Below are positions 16,545-23,399 of a DNA stretch of 64,000 bases, in pieces. The stretch covers positions 682,001 through 746,000 of the forward strand of contig NZ_JAARZC010000001.1 of assembly GCF_014229095.1 (NCBI RefSeq), in the 5' to 3' direction. Positions within the stretch are counted from its first letter, which is position 1; each line of letters begins with the position of its first letter. Made by a program: the position numbers and the translations under genes. The notes under the pieces were generated by a model that saw nothing but the letters and a program-made list of their open reading frames with translations, was not told the origin of the DNA and made no database searches. The stretch is from Listeria cossartiae subsp. cayugensis (GTDB lineage: Bacteria; Bacillota; Bacilli; Lactobacillales; Listeriaceae).

Positions 16545-17906
16545 ATGAAACACTCAGATAATTATTATCTAACTAAAGCAAGCATTCCTAAGGCGATAGC
16601 GCATTTATCAATTCCGATGATGCTCGGGATGTCAGTAGGAGTAATTTATAACATCGTTAATGCTTTCTTTATTGGTTTGCTGCATGATACGTCGATGTTA
16701 ACAGCGGTAACACTTGGTTTGCCGATGTTTACGATTTTAATGGCGATTGGGAATATGTTTGGCGTTGGGGGCGGGACGTATATTTCTCGCTTGCTAGGGA
16801 AAGCGGAGGGAACCAAGGCAAAGCAAGTTTCCGCCTTTGTGTTATACGGAAGTTTAGTGTTAGGGATTATTTGCGCGATTTTACTAGGGTTTTTAATTAA
16901 TCCAGTTACTCATTTTCTAGGGGCAGATGCAACAAGCTTTTTACACACGAAAAATTATACGTTAGCGCTTTTAATTTGTAGCCCGTTTATTATTGCGAAT
17001 TTTGCTTTAGAACAGGTGGTTCGGGCTGAGGGAGCTTCGCGGGTTTCTATGAACGGAATGATAATTGCTACGGTCGTTAATTTAGTATTTGATCCATTAC
17101 TTATTTTGTATTTTGATTTTAATGTGGTGGGGGCCGCAGTTTCGGTAGGATTAGCAAGTTTATTTTCGCTGATTTACTATGCTTGGTATTTAGAGAAGAA
17201 AAGTGATTATTTATCTATTCGTTTTAAATGGTTTAAAGCGACAAAAGAAATCGGTCAAAATGTCTTTAAAATTGGCGTTTCAGAGCTGCTTTTATCGTTA
17301 TTTCTCATTGTAACAACGCTCGTTTTAAATCACTATTCGATGCTGTACGGTGAAGGGGTCGTTGCCGGCTTTGGCGTGGCGCTTCGAGTGGTGCAGTTGC
17401 CTGAATTCATTTGTATGGGACTTTATATGGGGATTATTCCGCTATTAGCGTATAATTACAGTGCGGGGAATATTGCGCGATTTGAAAAAGCCATTCGGTT
17501 TACAGCGATTAGTATTGGGCTTATTGTACTGGCGATTTCGAGTATGGTATTTATTTTCCGTTTCCAAGTGATGCATCTGTTTAGCGACAGTCAAAGTGTG
17601 ATAACGCTTGGTGTGCATATTATGGTTGCTATGTTGATATCTTCTCTTTTCAGTGGATTTACTGGACTGTTTACGAGTACTTTTCAAGCGATTGGGAAAG
17701 CTATTCCAGCGACGATTATGTCAGTCTCACAGGGGATTATTTTTATTCCAGTGATTATTTTAGGACAACATTATTTCGGACTTATGGGTGTGATTTGGTC
17801 ATTAACAACGACGGAAGTGCTTACATGTTTAATCGGTGTGACACTTTTCACAATCCATAATATTAAAATAGCTAGTAGCGCAAAAACGAAAGACTTAGCC
17901 GTTTAA
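16545..17906 (+). CDS. MATE-family multidrug efflux protein
   Basis: A 453-residue transporter with 12 predicted membrane segments and the duplicated six-helix layout of the MATE family (MepA/NorM-like): MMLGMSVGVIYNIVNAFFIG at the N-terminus and FTGLFTSTFQAIGKAIPATI in the second half. It exports cationic compounds with Na+ or H+. Its position behind a MarR gene and a shared operator is like mepRA of Staphylococcus. RBS AAGGGGG. Confidence 0.93.
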   Translation: MKHSDNYYLTKASIPKAIAHLSIPMMLGMSVGVIYNIVNAFFIGLLHDTSMLTAVTLGLPMFTILMAIGNMFGVGGGTYISRLLGKAEGTKAKQVSAFVLYGSLVLGIICAILLGFLINPVTHFLGADATSFLHTKNYTLALLICSPFIIANFALEQVVRAEGASRVSMNGMIIATVVNLVFDPLLILYFDFNVVGAAVSVGLASLFSLIYYAWYLEKKSDYLSIRFKWFKATKEIGQNVFKIGVSELLLSLFLIVTTLVLNHYSMLYGEGVVAGFGVALRVVQLPEFICMGLYMGIIPLLAYNYSAGNIARFEKAIRFTAISIGLIVLAISSMVFIFRFQVMHLFSDSQSVITLGVHIMVAMLISSLFSGFTGLFTSTFQAIGKAIPATIMSVSQGIIFIPVIILGQHYFGLMGVIWSLTTTEVLTCLIGVTLFTIHNIKIASSAKTKDLAV

Positions 17907-17927
17907 AAAGTTTGTGAGAAAAATTAG

Positions 17928-17957
17928 TTGACGAGAAGTTCTAAATTATGGTATTAT
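17928..17957 (+). promoter_or_regulatory. Promoter of the riboswitch-terC-ktrD transcript
   Basis: TTGACG (17928-17933) and TATTAT (17952-17957), 18-bp spacer, with an extended TG two bases before the -10 box. It lies about 20 bp upstream of the riboswitch core. Confidence 0.72.
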
Positions 17958-17984
17958 TCTCTAGGTAATCATATATCGTTCTTT

Positions 17985-18110
17985 GACAAATGTCAGAGGG
18001 GAGTAGCGCTGGTTAGTTTTTTAATCAGGATAAAGTCGTCATTACATGATAGAGATATCATCGGTTTTATCACATTTAACTTTAAATGTTAGCGAGACCT
18101 TTGCCTTTAC
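17985..18110 (+). ncRNA. yybP-ykoY family Mn2+ riboswitch
   Basis: The hallmark conserved parts are in order: GAGGGGAGTAGCGCT at about 17996-18010, the middle helix with ACATGATAGAGATATCATC, and the closing AGCGAGACCTTTGCC at 18091-18105. These match the family known to bind Mn2+ and to switch expression of TerC/YkoY-type and other metal exporters on. The next two genes are TerC-family membrane proteins, as in Bacillus ykoY. The 3' strand is part of a terminator, so control is by transcription attenuation. Confidence 0.93.
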
Positions 18111-18129
18111 GGGCAGGTCTCGCTTTTTT
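18091..18129 (+). terminator. Riboswitch-controlled terminator
   Basis: Stem AGCGAGACCT/AGGTCTCGCT with a short inner helix, then six T residues. Its left arm is the conserved 3' part of the yybP-ykoY aptamer, so aptamer folding and terminator folding exclude each other. Confidence 0.9.
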
Positions 18130-18187
18130 GTTTCTTCAAAATAGGAGATCTTTGACATTTTAATAGAACAAAGGAGGAAAAGAATTA

Positions 18188-18955
18188 GTGGATACAGCAA
18201 TGATTTTAGAGTACGGTTGGGTGTTACTTGTCCTAATCGGTCTTGAAGGGATTTTGGCAGCAGATAATGCAGTCGTTATGGCCGTTATGGTCAAGCATCT
18301 CCCTGATAAACAACAGAAAAAAGCGTTATTTTACGGATTAATGGGTGCCTTTGTTTTCCGTTTTGGCGCATTATTCTTAATTTCCTTTTTGGCAAACGTT
18401 TGGCAAGTTCAAGCGCTTGGTGCCGCATATTTACTTTATATTGCTATTAGTCATATTTGGAAACATGCAAAAGGAAAAGATGGGGAAAAAGAAAAGAAAG
18501 AAAAAGCTGGCTCTGGTTTTTGGATGACCGTTCTAAAAGTAGAGATTGCAGATATAGCGTTTGCGATTGATTCCATGCTTGCGGCAGTAGCCCTTGCCAT
18601 TACTCTTCCAGAAACTGGATGGGGACACATTGGGGGCATTGACACTGGACAATTCGCGATTATGTTCTTAGGTGGACTTGTTGGCCTAATTATTATCCGT
18701 TTTGCAGCAACTCAATTTGTTAAATTACTAAAAAGCTATCCAAGTCTCGAAACAGCTGCGTTTTTAATTGTTGGTTGGGTAGGTGTGAAGCTAGTAATTT
18801 ATACATTAGCACATCCAAGTCTTGGGGTAATTCCACACAGCTTCCCTGAGTCAACGCTTTGGAAATTAATTTTCTGGGGTGTGATGATTCTTATTATTCT
18901 ATGGGGATGGTTCGTTTCCTATCGCAGTAAGAAAAAAGCTGAAATAACTAAATAA
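18188..18955 (+). CDS. TerC-family membrane protein 1 (probable Mn2+ exporter, YkoY-like)
   Basis: A 255-residue membrane protein with about seven predicted segments. TerC family signatures are the acidic motifs GLEGILAADNAVVMA (residues 18-32) and IADIAFAIDSMLAA (about 121-134). It starts with GTG after AAGGAGG. Being placed directly behind an Mn2+ riboswitch it most likely exports Mn2+, possibly for loading of secreted metalloproteins as shown for TerC proteins of Bacillus. Paralogue of the next gene. Confidence 0.9.
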   Translation: MDTAMILEYGWVLLVLIGLEGILAADNAVVMAVMVKHLPDKQQKKALFYGLMGAFVFRFGALFLISFLANVWQVQALGAAYLLYIAISHIWKHAKGKDGEKEKKEKAGSGFWMTVLKVEIADIAFAIDSMLAAVALAITLPETGWGHIGGIDTGQFAIMFLGGLVGLIIIRFAATQFVKLLKSYPSLETAAFLIVGWVGVKLVIYTLAHPSLGVIPHSFPESTLWKLIFWGVMILIILWGWFVSYRSKKKAEITK

Positions 18956-18966
18956 GTTTTAACTGG

Positions 18967-18996
18967 CCAGAAGTGCATGATTGTACTTCTGGTTTT
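18967..18996 (+). terminator. Weak hairpin terminator between the two terC genes
   Basis: An 8-bp stem CCAGAAGT (18967-18974) with ACTTCTGG (18985-18992), loop of 10, then only four T residues. It would lower, not stop, transcription into the second terC gene. Confidence 0.55.
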
Positions 18997-19057
18997 ACAT
19001 ACAACCAGATGCTGAAATCACAATTTTATGATAGAGTAGAAGGATGGTGAATGAGGA

Positions 19058-19825
19058 ATGGATGTTTCTATTTGGGGCGAATATGCGCTAGTTTTCCTTG
19101 TTTTAGTAGTACTAGAAGGAATTCTATCAGCAGACAACGCCGTAGTTATGGCAGTCATTGTTAAAGGTCTACCGCACGATAAGCAACGAAAAGCCTTGTT
19201 TTATGGGTTAGTTGGGGCTTTTGTTTTCCGTTTTGTGGCATTATTTTTAATTTCATTTTTAGTAAAAATATGGGAAATACAAGCTATCGGCGCGGTTTAT
19301 TTATTGTACTTAGCAATTAAGCACATGTGGCGCCTTAAAAAAGGCAAGCAAGAAGAAGTCAAAGAAACATCAGAAGCCAAATCAACTTCCTTTTGGGGTG
19401 TAGTAGCTCGTGTGGAATTGACGGATATAGCTTTTGCACTGGATTCTATGTTAGCTGCAGCAGCATTAGTAGTTACTTTGCCAGATTTAGGGAATTTTGA
19501 TATTGGGGGAATGAACGGTGGGCAATTTATCGTGATGTTCCTTGGTGGTATCGCAGGACTTGTCGTAATTCGTTTTGCGGCCACACAAGTGGTTAAATTA
19601 TTAGAGCGTTACCCTACACTTGAAACAGCAGCGTTTTTAATTGTCGGTTGGGTTGGTGTGAAAATGGCGGTTCTAACGCTAGCACATCCATCTGTAGCAA
19701 TTATTCCAGAAGATTTTCCAGATTCAGCCGTTTGGAAGCTGACATTCTGGTCGGTTATGATAATAATAGGTTTGGGTGGTTATATCATTGCGAGAAAAAA
19801 AGAGAAGAAAACCAAAAGAATTTGA
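19058..19825 (+). CDS. TerC-family membrane protein 2
   Basis: A 255-residue paralogue of the preceding protein, same length and clearly from tandem duplication. It keeps LEGILSADNAVVMAV and LTDIAFALDSMLAA but has a different charged loop (KKGKQEEVKETSEAKS, about 95-112) and a KKEKKTKRI tail. No second riboswitch lies in the 102-bp gap, so it either uses the riboswitch transcript past a weak hairpin or an unseen promoter. Its ribosome site is poor, with GAGGA almost touching the ATG. Confidence 0.9.
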   Translation: MDVSIWGEYALVFLVLVVLEGILSADNAVVMAVIVKGLPHDKQRKALFYGLVGAFVFRFVALFLISFLVKIWEIQAIGAVYLLYLAIKHMWRLKKGKQEEVKETSEAKSTSFWGVVARVELTDIAFALDSMLAAAALVVTLPDLGNFDIGGMNGGQFIVMFLGGIAGLVVIRFAATQVVKLLERYPTLETAAFLIVGWVGVKMAVLTLAHPSVAIIPEDFPDSAVWKLTFWSVMIIIGLGGYIIARKKEKKTKRI

Positions 19826-21203
19826 ATATGATCAGGAAGTAAAACTACGCAGAAGATTGAAGCTTGTTTTGGCACGTATGACGCCAGTTCAAGTTATAAT
19901 TGCGTATTATTTTCTGGCGGTGACGATTTCTACTATCGTACTCAGCTTACCGTTTACGTTACAAAAAGGGGTAAAGGTATCGTTTATTGATACACTTTTT
20001 ACGGCAGCGAGTTCGGTGAGTGTCACTGGTTTAACTACAGTAGATGTAAGTCAGACATATAGTACGGCCGGAATTTGGGTATTAATGGCGATTTTCCAAA
20101 TTGGCGGACTTGGTGTCATGATGATTAGTACGTTTTTCTACTTAATTTTAAAAAGACGGATTGGCTTGAAACAACGCCAATTAATTATGACGGATACAAA
20201 TCAGTTTACTATGAGCGGGATGGTGCGGATGCTTCGTGAAATCCTCGTTTTAATTTTTGGTATTGAGCTAATTGGAGCGCTGATTTTAGGGATTTACTTT
20301 ATTCCGCTCTATCCGAATTTTTGGGATGCGATGTTCCAAGGGTTATACAACTCAGTTTCGCTAGTTACGAATGCAGGCGTTGATATTACAGGTAAATCAT
20401 TAATGCCATTCGCGAATGATTATTTCGTTCAGTTTATTTCGATTTTATTAATCATTGCTGGAGCGATTGGTTTCCCAGTGTTACTTGAGACACGCCGATT
20501 TTTATTTGAGAAAAACACATTGATTCCGTTCCGTTTTTCTTTGTTTGTTAAAGTGACGACGCTGACTTACTTTGTTCTATTGATTGGTGGGGGGCTGCTG
20601 ATTTGGTTGTTTGAATATCAGCATTTCTTTAGTGGGCAAAGTTGGGACTTCGGATTCTTTAATTCGATGTTCTTATCAGCGACATCACGAAGCGCGGGAC
20701 TGCAAACGATTGATAGTGGCGCATTATCGGTATCGACGTTACTACTCGTTTCTTTCCTCATGTTCATCGGTGCTTCCCCAAGTTCTGTTGGGGGCGGAAT
20801 ACGAACGACGACATTTGCGATTACGATTTTGTTTATCTATTCGGTTGTTCGTGGTCGGAAGCATGTCTACATTTTTGGACGGGAACTGCATCAGGAAGAT
20901 GTGCGAAAATCGCTTGCTGTCACGTTAGTAGCAGGGTTCGTAAGTATTTCTTCCATTGTTATTTTAATGCAAACGGAGACGGCCTCGCTCATTGCCGTTA
21001 TTTTTGAAGTGTTCTCGGCATTTGGTACGACGGGACTTTCGGTAGGCTTAACACCAGATTTATCCACACCAGGTAAATTAATTATTATTGTGTTGATGTT
21101 TATCGGTCGGGTAGGGATTATGTACTCGATGCTTAGCTTGCGAAATAAAAACCAACCTAAAAATGCGATTCGTTTACCAAAAGAGAAAATTATTACTGGT
21201 TAA
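19788..21203 (+). CDS. ktrD: Ktr-type potassium uptake membrane subunit (KtrB/KtrD family)
   Basis: A protein of about 471 residues that forms the K+ pore with a cytosolic KtrC/KtrA subunit. The four P-loops of the TrkH/KtrB fold are readable: VTGLTTVD, VTNAGVDIT, SRSAGLQTI and GTTGLSVGL, each with the selectivity glycine. The start is uncertain: no ATG has a ribosome site, and I chose TTG at 19788 because GGGTGG lies 8 bases upstream, which places the start 38 bp inside the terC gene. The gene ktrC is at 48198. Confidence 0.88.
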   Translation: MREKKRRKPKEFEYDQEVKLRRRLKLVLARMTPVQVIIAYYFLAVTISTIVLSLPFTLQKGVKVSFIDTLFTAASSVSVTGLTTVDVSQTYSTAGIWVLMAIFQIGGLGVMMISTFFYLILKRRIGLKQRQLIMTDTNQFTMSGMVRMLREILVLIFGIELIGALILGIYFIPLYPNFWDAMFQGLYNSVSLVTNAGVDITGKSLMPFANDYFVQFISILLIIAGAIGFPVLLETRRFLFEKNTLIPFRFSLFVKVTTLTYFVLLIGGGLLIWLFEYQHFFSGQSWDFGFFNSMFLSATSRSAGLQTIDSGALSVSTLLLVSFLMFIGASPSSVGGGIRTTTFAITILFIYSVVRGRKHVYIFGRELHQEDVRKSLAVTLVAGFVSISSIVILMQTETASLIAVIFEVFSAFGTTGLSVGLTPDLSTPGKLIIIVLMFIGRVGIMYSMLSLRNKNQPKNAIRLPKEKIITG

Positions 21204-21207
21204 AGTG

Positions 21208-21242
21208 AAAAGCCATTCTGCTAACTACAGAATGGCTTTTTT
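21208..21242 (+). terminator. Terminator of the terC-ktrD transcript
   Basis: A 13-bp stem AAAAGCCATTCTG (21208-21220 with 21228-21240), 7-nt loop, T-run of six. Confidence 0.92.
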
Positions 21243-21253
21243 AGTGCATTAAA

Positions 21254-21282
21254 AACCCCTTGATCAAAATGACCAAGAGGTT
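21254..21282 (-). terminator. Terminator of the DUF4064 gene (minus strand)
   Basis: On the minus strand AACCTCTTG pairs with CAAGGGGTT (one G-T pair) and five T residues follow. It lies 6 bp after the stop of the gene at 21288. Confidence 0.75.
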
Positions 21283-21287
21283 ACTCA

Positions 21288-21656
21288 TTAATAATTTGAT
21301 TTTGGAACTGGTCTTCGGAAAATCCCCATTAATCCAGTTAAAGTGATTAAGATACCTGATACGATCCAAGCCGTTCCGATAACGAAGAAAAGTACGATAC
21401 CGATAACAACTAAGATAACACCCCAACCACGTGGCGCTGATTTGATTAAGAGGGAAGCAATTAAAGCAACAACCGATGCGATTAATGTAATCCACCCAAG
21501 ATTTTCTAACTCATTACCTAATTCACCTGGCAAATAAGTAAACGTCTGTATATAATCTGTGACGGAATCTCCATAGTTAATAATCCAAAAGCCAACTAAA
21601 ATCCCAATGATAGAGCCAATTAATCCGATAATAATTTCTGGTTTTCTTGAACCCAT
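21288..21656 (-). CDS. DUF4064-like small membrane protein
   Basis: A 122-residue protein with four predicted membrane segments (about 7-27, 50-67, 70-84, 86-110), glycine-rich and with a basic end (RRPVPKSNY). It resembles DUF4064-type proteins of unknown role. AAGGAGG precedes the ATG. A sigma-B-like promoter sits 38-63 bp upstream, inside the end of the acyltransferase gene, so it is probably a general-stress gene; from memory the L. monocytogenes equivalent (lmo0994) is listed in sigma-B regulons. Confidence 0.75.
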   Translation of the reverse strand: MGSRKPEIIIGLIGSIIGILVGFWIINYGDSVTDYIQTFTYLPGELGNELENLGWITLIASVVALIASLLIKSAPRGWGVILVVIGIVLFFVIGTAWIVSGILITLTGLMGIFRRPVPKSNY

Positions 21657-21685
21657 ATTAAAACCTCCTTTTTCTAGCTATACGT

Positions 21686-22717
21686 TTAATAACTTTCCCG
21701 TTTTACTAAGCGGCTAAACACATCCCGCAGCATTGATACCCTAAGTTCAATGACCGGTTGCACGAACGTTTTTACCAATCGGCTAGACAACAACACCGTT
21801 AAGGCAAAGGTAATGATAAATAGAAGTAAAAATGTCGACGGGCTATATTGAAAGTCAGTCTGGCCACCTTCACGAAAAAATTTAATAAAGAAGCCATGTA
21901 ACAAATAAACATATAACGTATTTTTACCCCATTTAGTGAAAAATAACCTTTTTCGAGGAATAAAACTGAAGAATGCGGCAATTGAAGCAAAACTAATAAA
22001 ATACACAAGCGCCCGAATAAATAGACCGAGTGACTTCACTTCTACAAAGTTCGCATAAGGTTTAGAGCCTAAAAACCATTTATCATTTAAATTAGGATGT
22101 AGTGTAATAAATGTTAGCAGTAAAATAATGAAAATACCTCCAAGAATGGAAGCAAAATGCGTTTTCAAGAAATAAAAATGCTCTTTCTTCAAAAAATATC
22201 CTACTAAGAAAAAAGGGAAAAAAACAAGCGTCCGCGATAAGCTTAGATAACCGCCGATAATATCAAAATACCCAGCGACTAAACCAATAAGAAGCGCAAG
22301 GCTCACAGATTTCCACGGCTTGATTTTCGAAAAAACCAATAACATAACATTCCAGAAAAATAAGCTCAGTAAAAACCAAAGCGACCATTCCGGATCTAAA
22401 AATTTGATGGAAAGATTGTCTTTACTTAAAAGAAAATAATAAAAAATACTATAAATAAGCTGAAAAAATACGTATGGTAAAATGAGCTTTTTCATCGTCT
22501 TTTTTAAATAATCCTGTTTTCCAAACCCTTTGGCAAAAAAGCCGGATATGAGGACGAAAGCGGGCATATGAAATGTGTAAATATAGATATAAAGTACACG
22601 GACACCAGCATAATCCGCGATAAATGTTTGGAGAAAATGACCAAATACTACTAAGAAAATCAAAATGAATTTGGCGTTATCGAAATAACTTTCCCGCTTT
22701 ACGGCGGTTTGTTCCAT
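21686..22717 (-). CDS. Acyltransferase family 3 membrane protein
   Basis: A 343-residue protein with about ten predicted membrane segments of the acyltransferase-3 family (PF01757), which O-acylates sugars or envelope polymers. The N-terminal family motif RESYFDNAKFILIFLVVFGH carries the conserved histidine at about residue 27. The ribosome site AAAGGA precedes the ATG. The substrate is unknown; wall or lipid sugars are plausible in Listeria. Confidence 0.88.
   Translation of the reverse strand: MEQTAVKRESYFDNAKFILIFLVVFGHFLQTFIADYAGVRVLYIYIYTFHMPAFVLISGFFAKGFGKQDYLKKTMKKLILPYVFFQLIYSIFYYFLLSKDNLSIKFLDPEWSLWFLLSLFFWNVMLLVFSKIKPWKSVSLALLIGLVAGYFDIIGGYLSLSRTLVFFPFFLVGYFLKKEHFYFLKTHFASILGGIFIILLLTFITLHPNLNDKWFLGSKPYANFVEVKSLGLFIRALVYFISFASIAAFFSFIPRKRLFFTKWGKNTLYVYLLHGFFIKFFREGGQTDFQYSPSTFLLLFIITFALTVLLSSRLVKTFVQPVIELRVSMLRDVFSRLVKRESY
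21694..21719 (-). promoter_or_regulatory. Sigma-B-type promoter of the DUF4064 gene
   Basis: On the minus strand GTTTAG (21719-21714) and GGGAAA (21699-21694) are 14 bp apart, close to the sigma-B consensus GTTTAA-N13-15-GGGWAW. The element lies within the last codons of the acyltransferase gene and points at the DUF4064 gene. Confidence 0.75.
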
Positions 22718-22764
22718 AGAAAAACAGTCCTTTCTATTCTATGTTGATTGTGCCTTTGTATATT

Positions 22765-22791
22765 TTACCCTAGCCTCTGTAACGGTTAACC
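22765..22791 (-). promoter_or_regulatory. Sigma-B-like promoter of the acyltransferase gene
   Basis: On the minus strand GGTTAA (22791-22786) and GGGTAA (22770-22765) with a 15-bp spacer, 48 bp upstream of the ATG. The -10 part is perfect and the -35 has one mismatch to GTTTAA. The next gene downstream has its own sigma-B-like promoter, which supports the reading. Confidence 0.6.
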
Positions 22792-22841
22792 AACAGTTGA
22801 GTAACAAAAGGTATCAAATATTAATAGGCGATGACACAGGT

Positions 22842-22870
22842 TTGCGAATTTTCGAGGGACGTGCTATCTT
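22842..22870 (+). promoter_or_regulatory. Promoter of ogt
   Basis: TTGCGA (22842-22847) and TATCTT (22865-22870), 17-bp spacer, with TGC directly before the -10 box. Confidence 0.6.
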
Positions 22871-22903
22871 TAGAACAATAAATTAACGGGGGGCAACGAA
22901 GGT

Positions 22904-23383
22904 ATGCTAAAACAAATAAATGCATCACCAGTTGGAGAGCTATTTATAACGATTGAAGAGGAATGGATTACGAGCATTTCGTATGATAAGCCAGATAATT
23001 GGGAAGAGCTTGTTGGGACAGCGCACGAGCAAGTACTTTTTCAGAAATTAATTATGCAACTGGACACTTATTTTGAAGGGACGAGAGAAGTGTTTGAATT
23101 ACCGTTGTTACTAAAAGGGACCGATTTTCAAAAACGAGTCTGGCAAGCATTGAGTGAGATTCCGTATGGCGTCGTTGTCAGTTATAAAGATATTGCGATT
23201 GCGGCGGGAAGTCCTAAAGCTGTTCAAGCAGTGGGGCAAGCCAATCGCGCTAATCCAATTCCACTACTTATTCCTTGTCACAGGTGCGTAAAAAGTAACG
23301 GGGAACTGGGCGGATATAACGGGGCAGATGTAGATAAAAAGCAATATTTACTTGCATTAGAAAAAGGCTTGAGTTTAAATTAA
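22904..23383 (+). CDS. ogt: Methylated-DNA--protein-cysteine methyltransferase
   Basis: A 159-residue suicide repair enzyme that takes the methyl group from O6-methylguanine. The acceptor cysteine is in LIPCHRCV (about residue 127), with the conserved DFQKRVWQAL and IPYGVVVSYKDIA segments before it. Length and layout match the short Ogt/MGMT group. Single gene; no adaptive-response (Ada) domain. Confidence 0.95.
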   Translation: MLKQINASPVGELFITIEEEWITSISYDKPDNWEELVGTAHEQVLFQKLIMQLDTYFEGTREVFELPLLLKGTDFQKRVWQALSEIPYGVVVSYKDIAIAAGSPKAVQAVGQANRANPIPLLIPCHRCVKSNGELGGYNGADVDKKQYLLALEKGLSLN

Positions 23384-23397
23384 CTCAAGCCTTTTTT
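23361..23397. terminator. Bidirectional terminator between ogt and clpE
   Basis: A 15-bp stem (AAAAAGGCTTGAGTT at 23361-23375 with 23382-23396), 6-nt loop, A-run and T-run on opposite sides. It overlaps the last codons of ogt. Confidence 0.92.
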
Positions 23398-23399
23398 AT

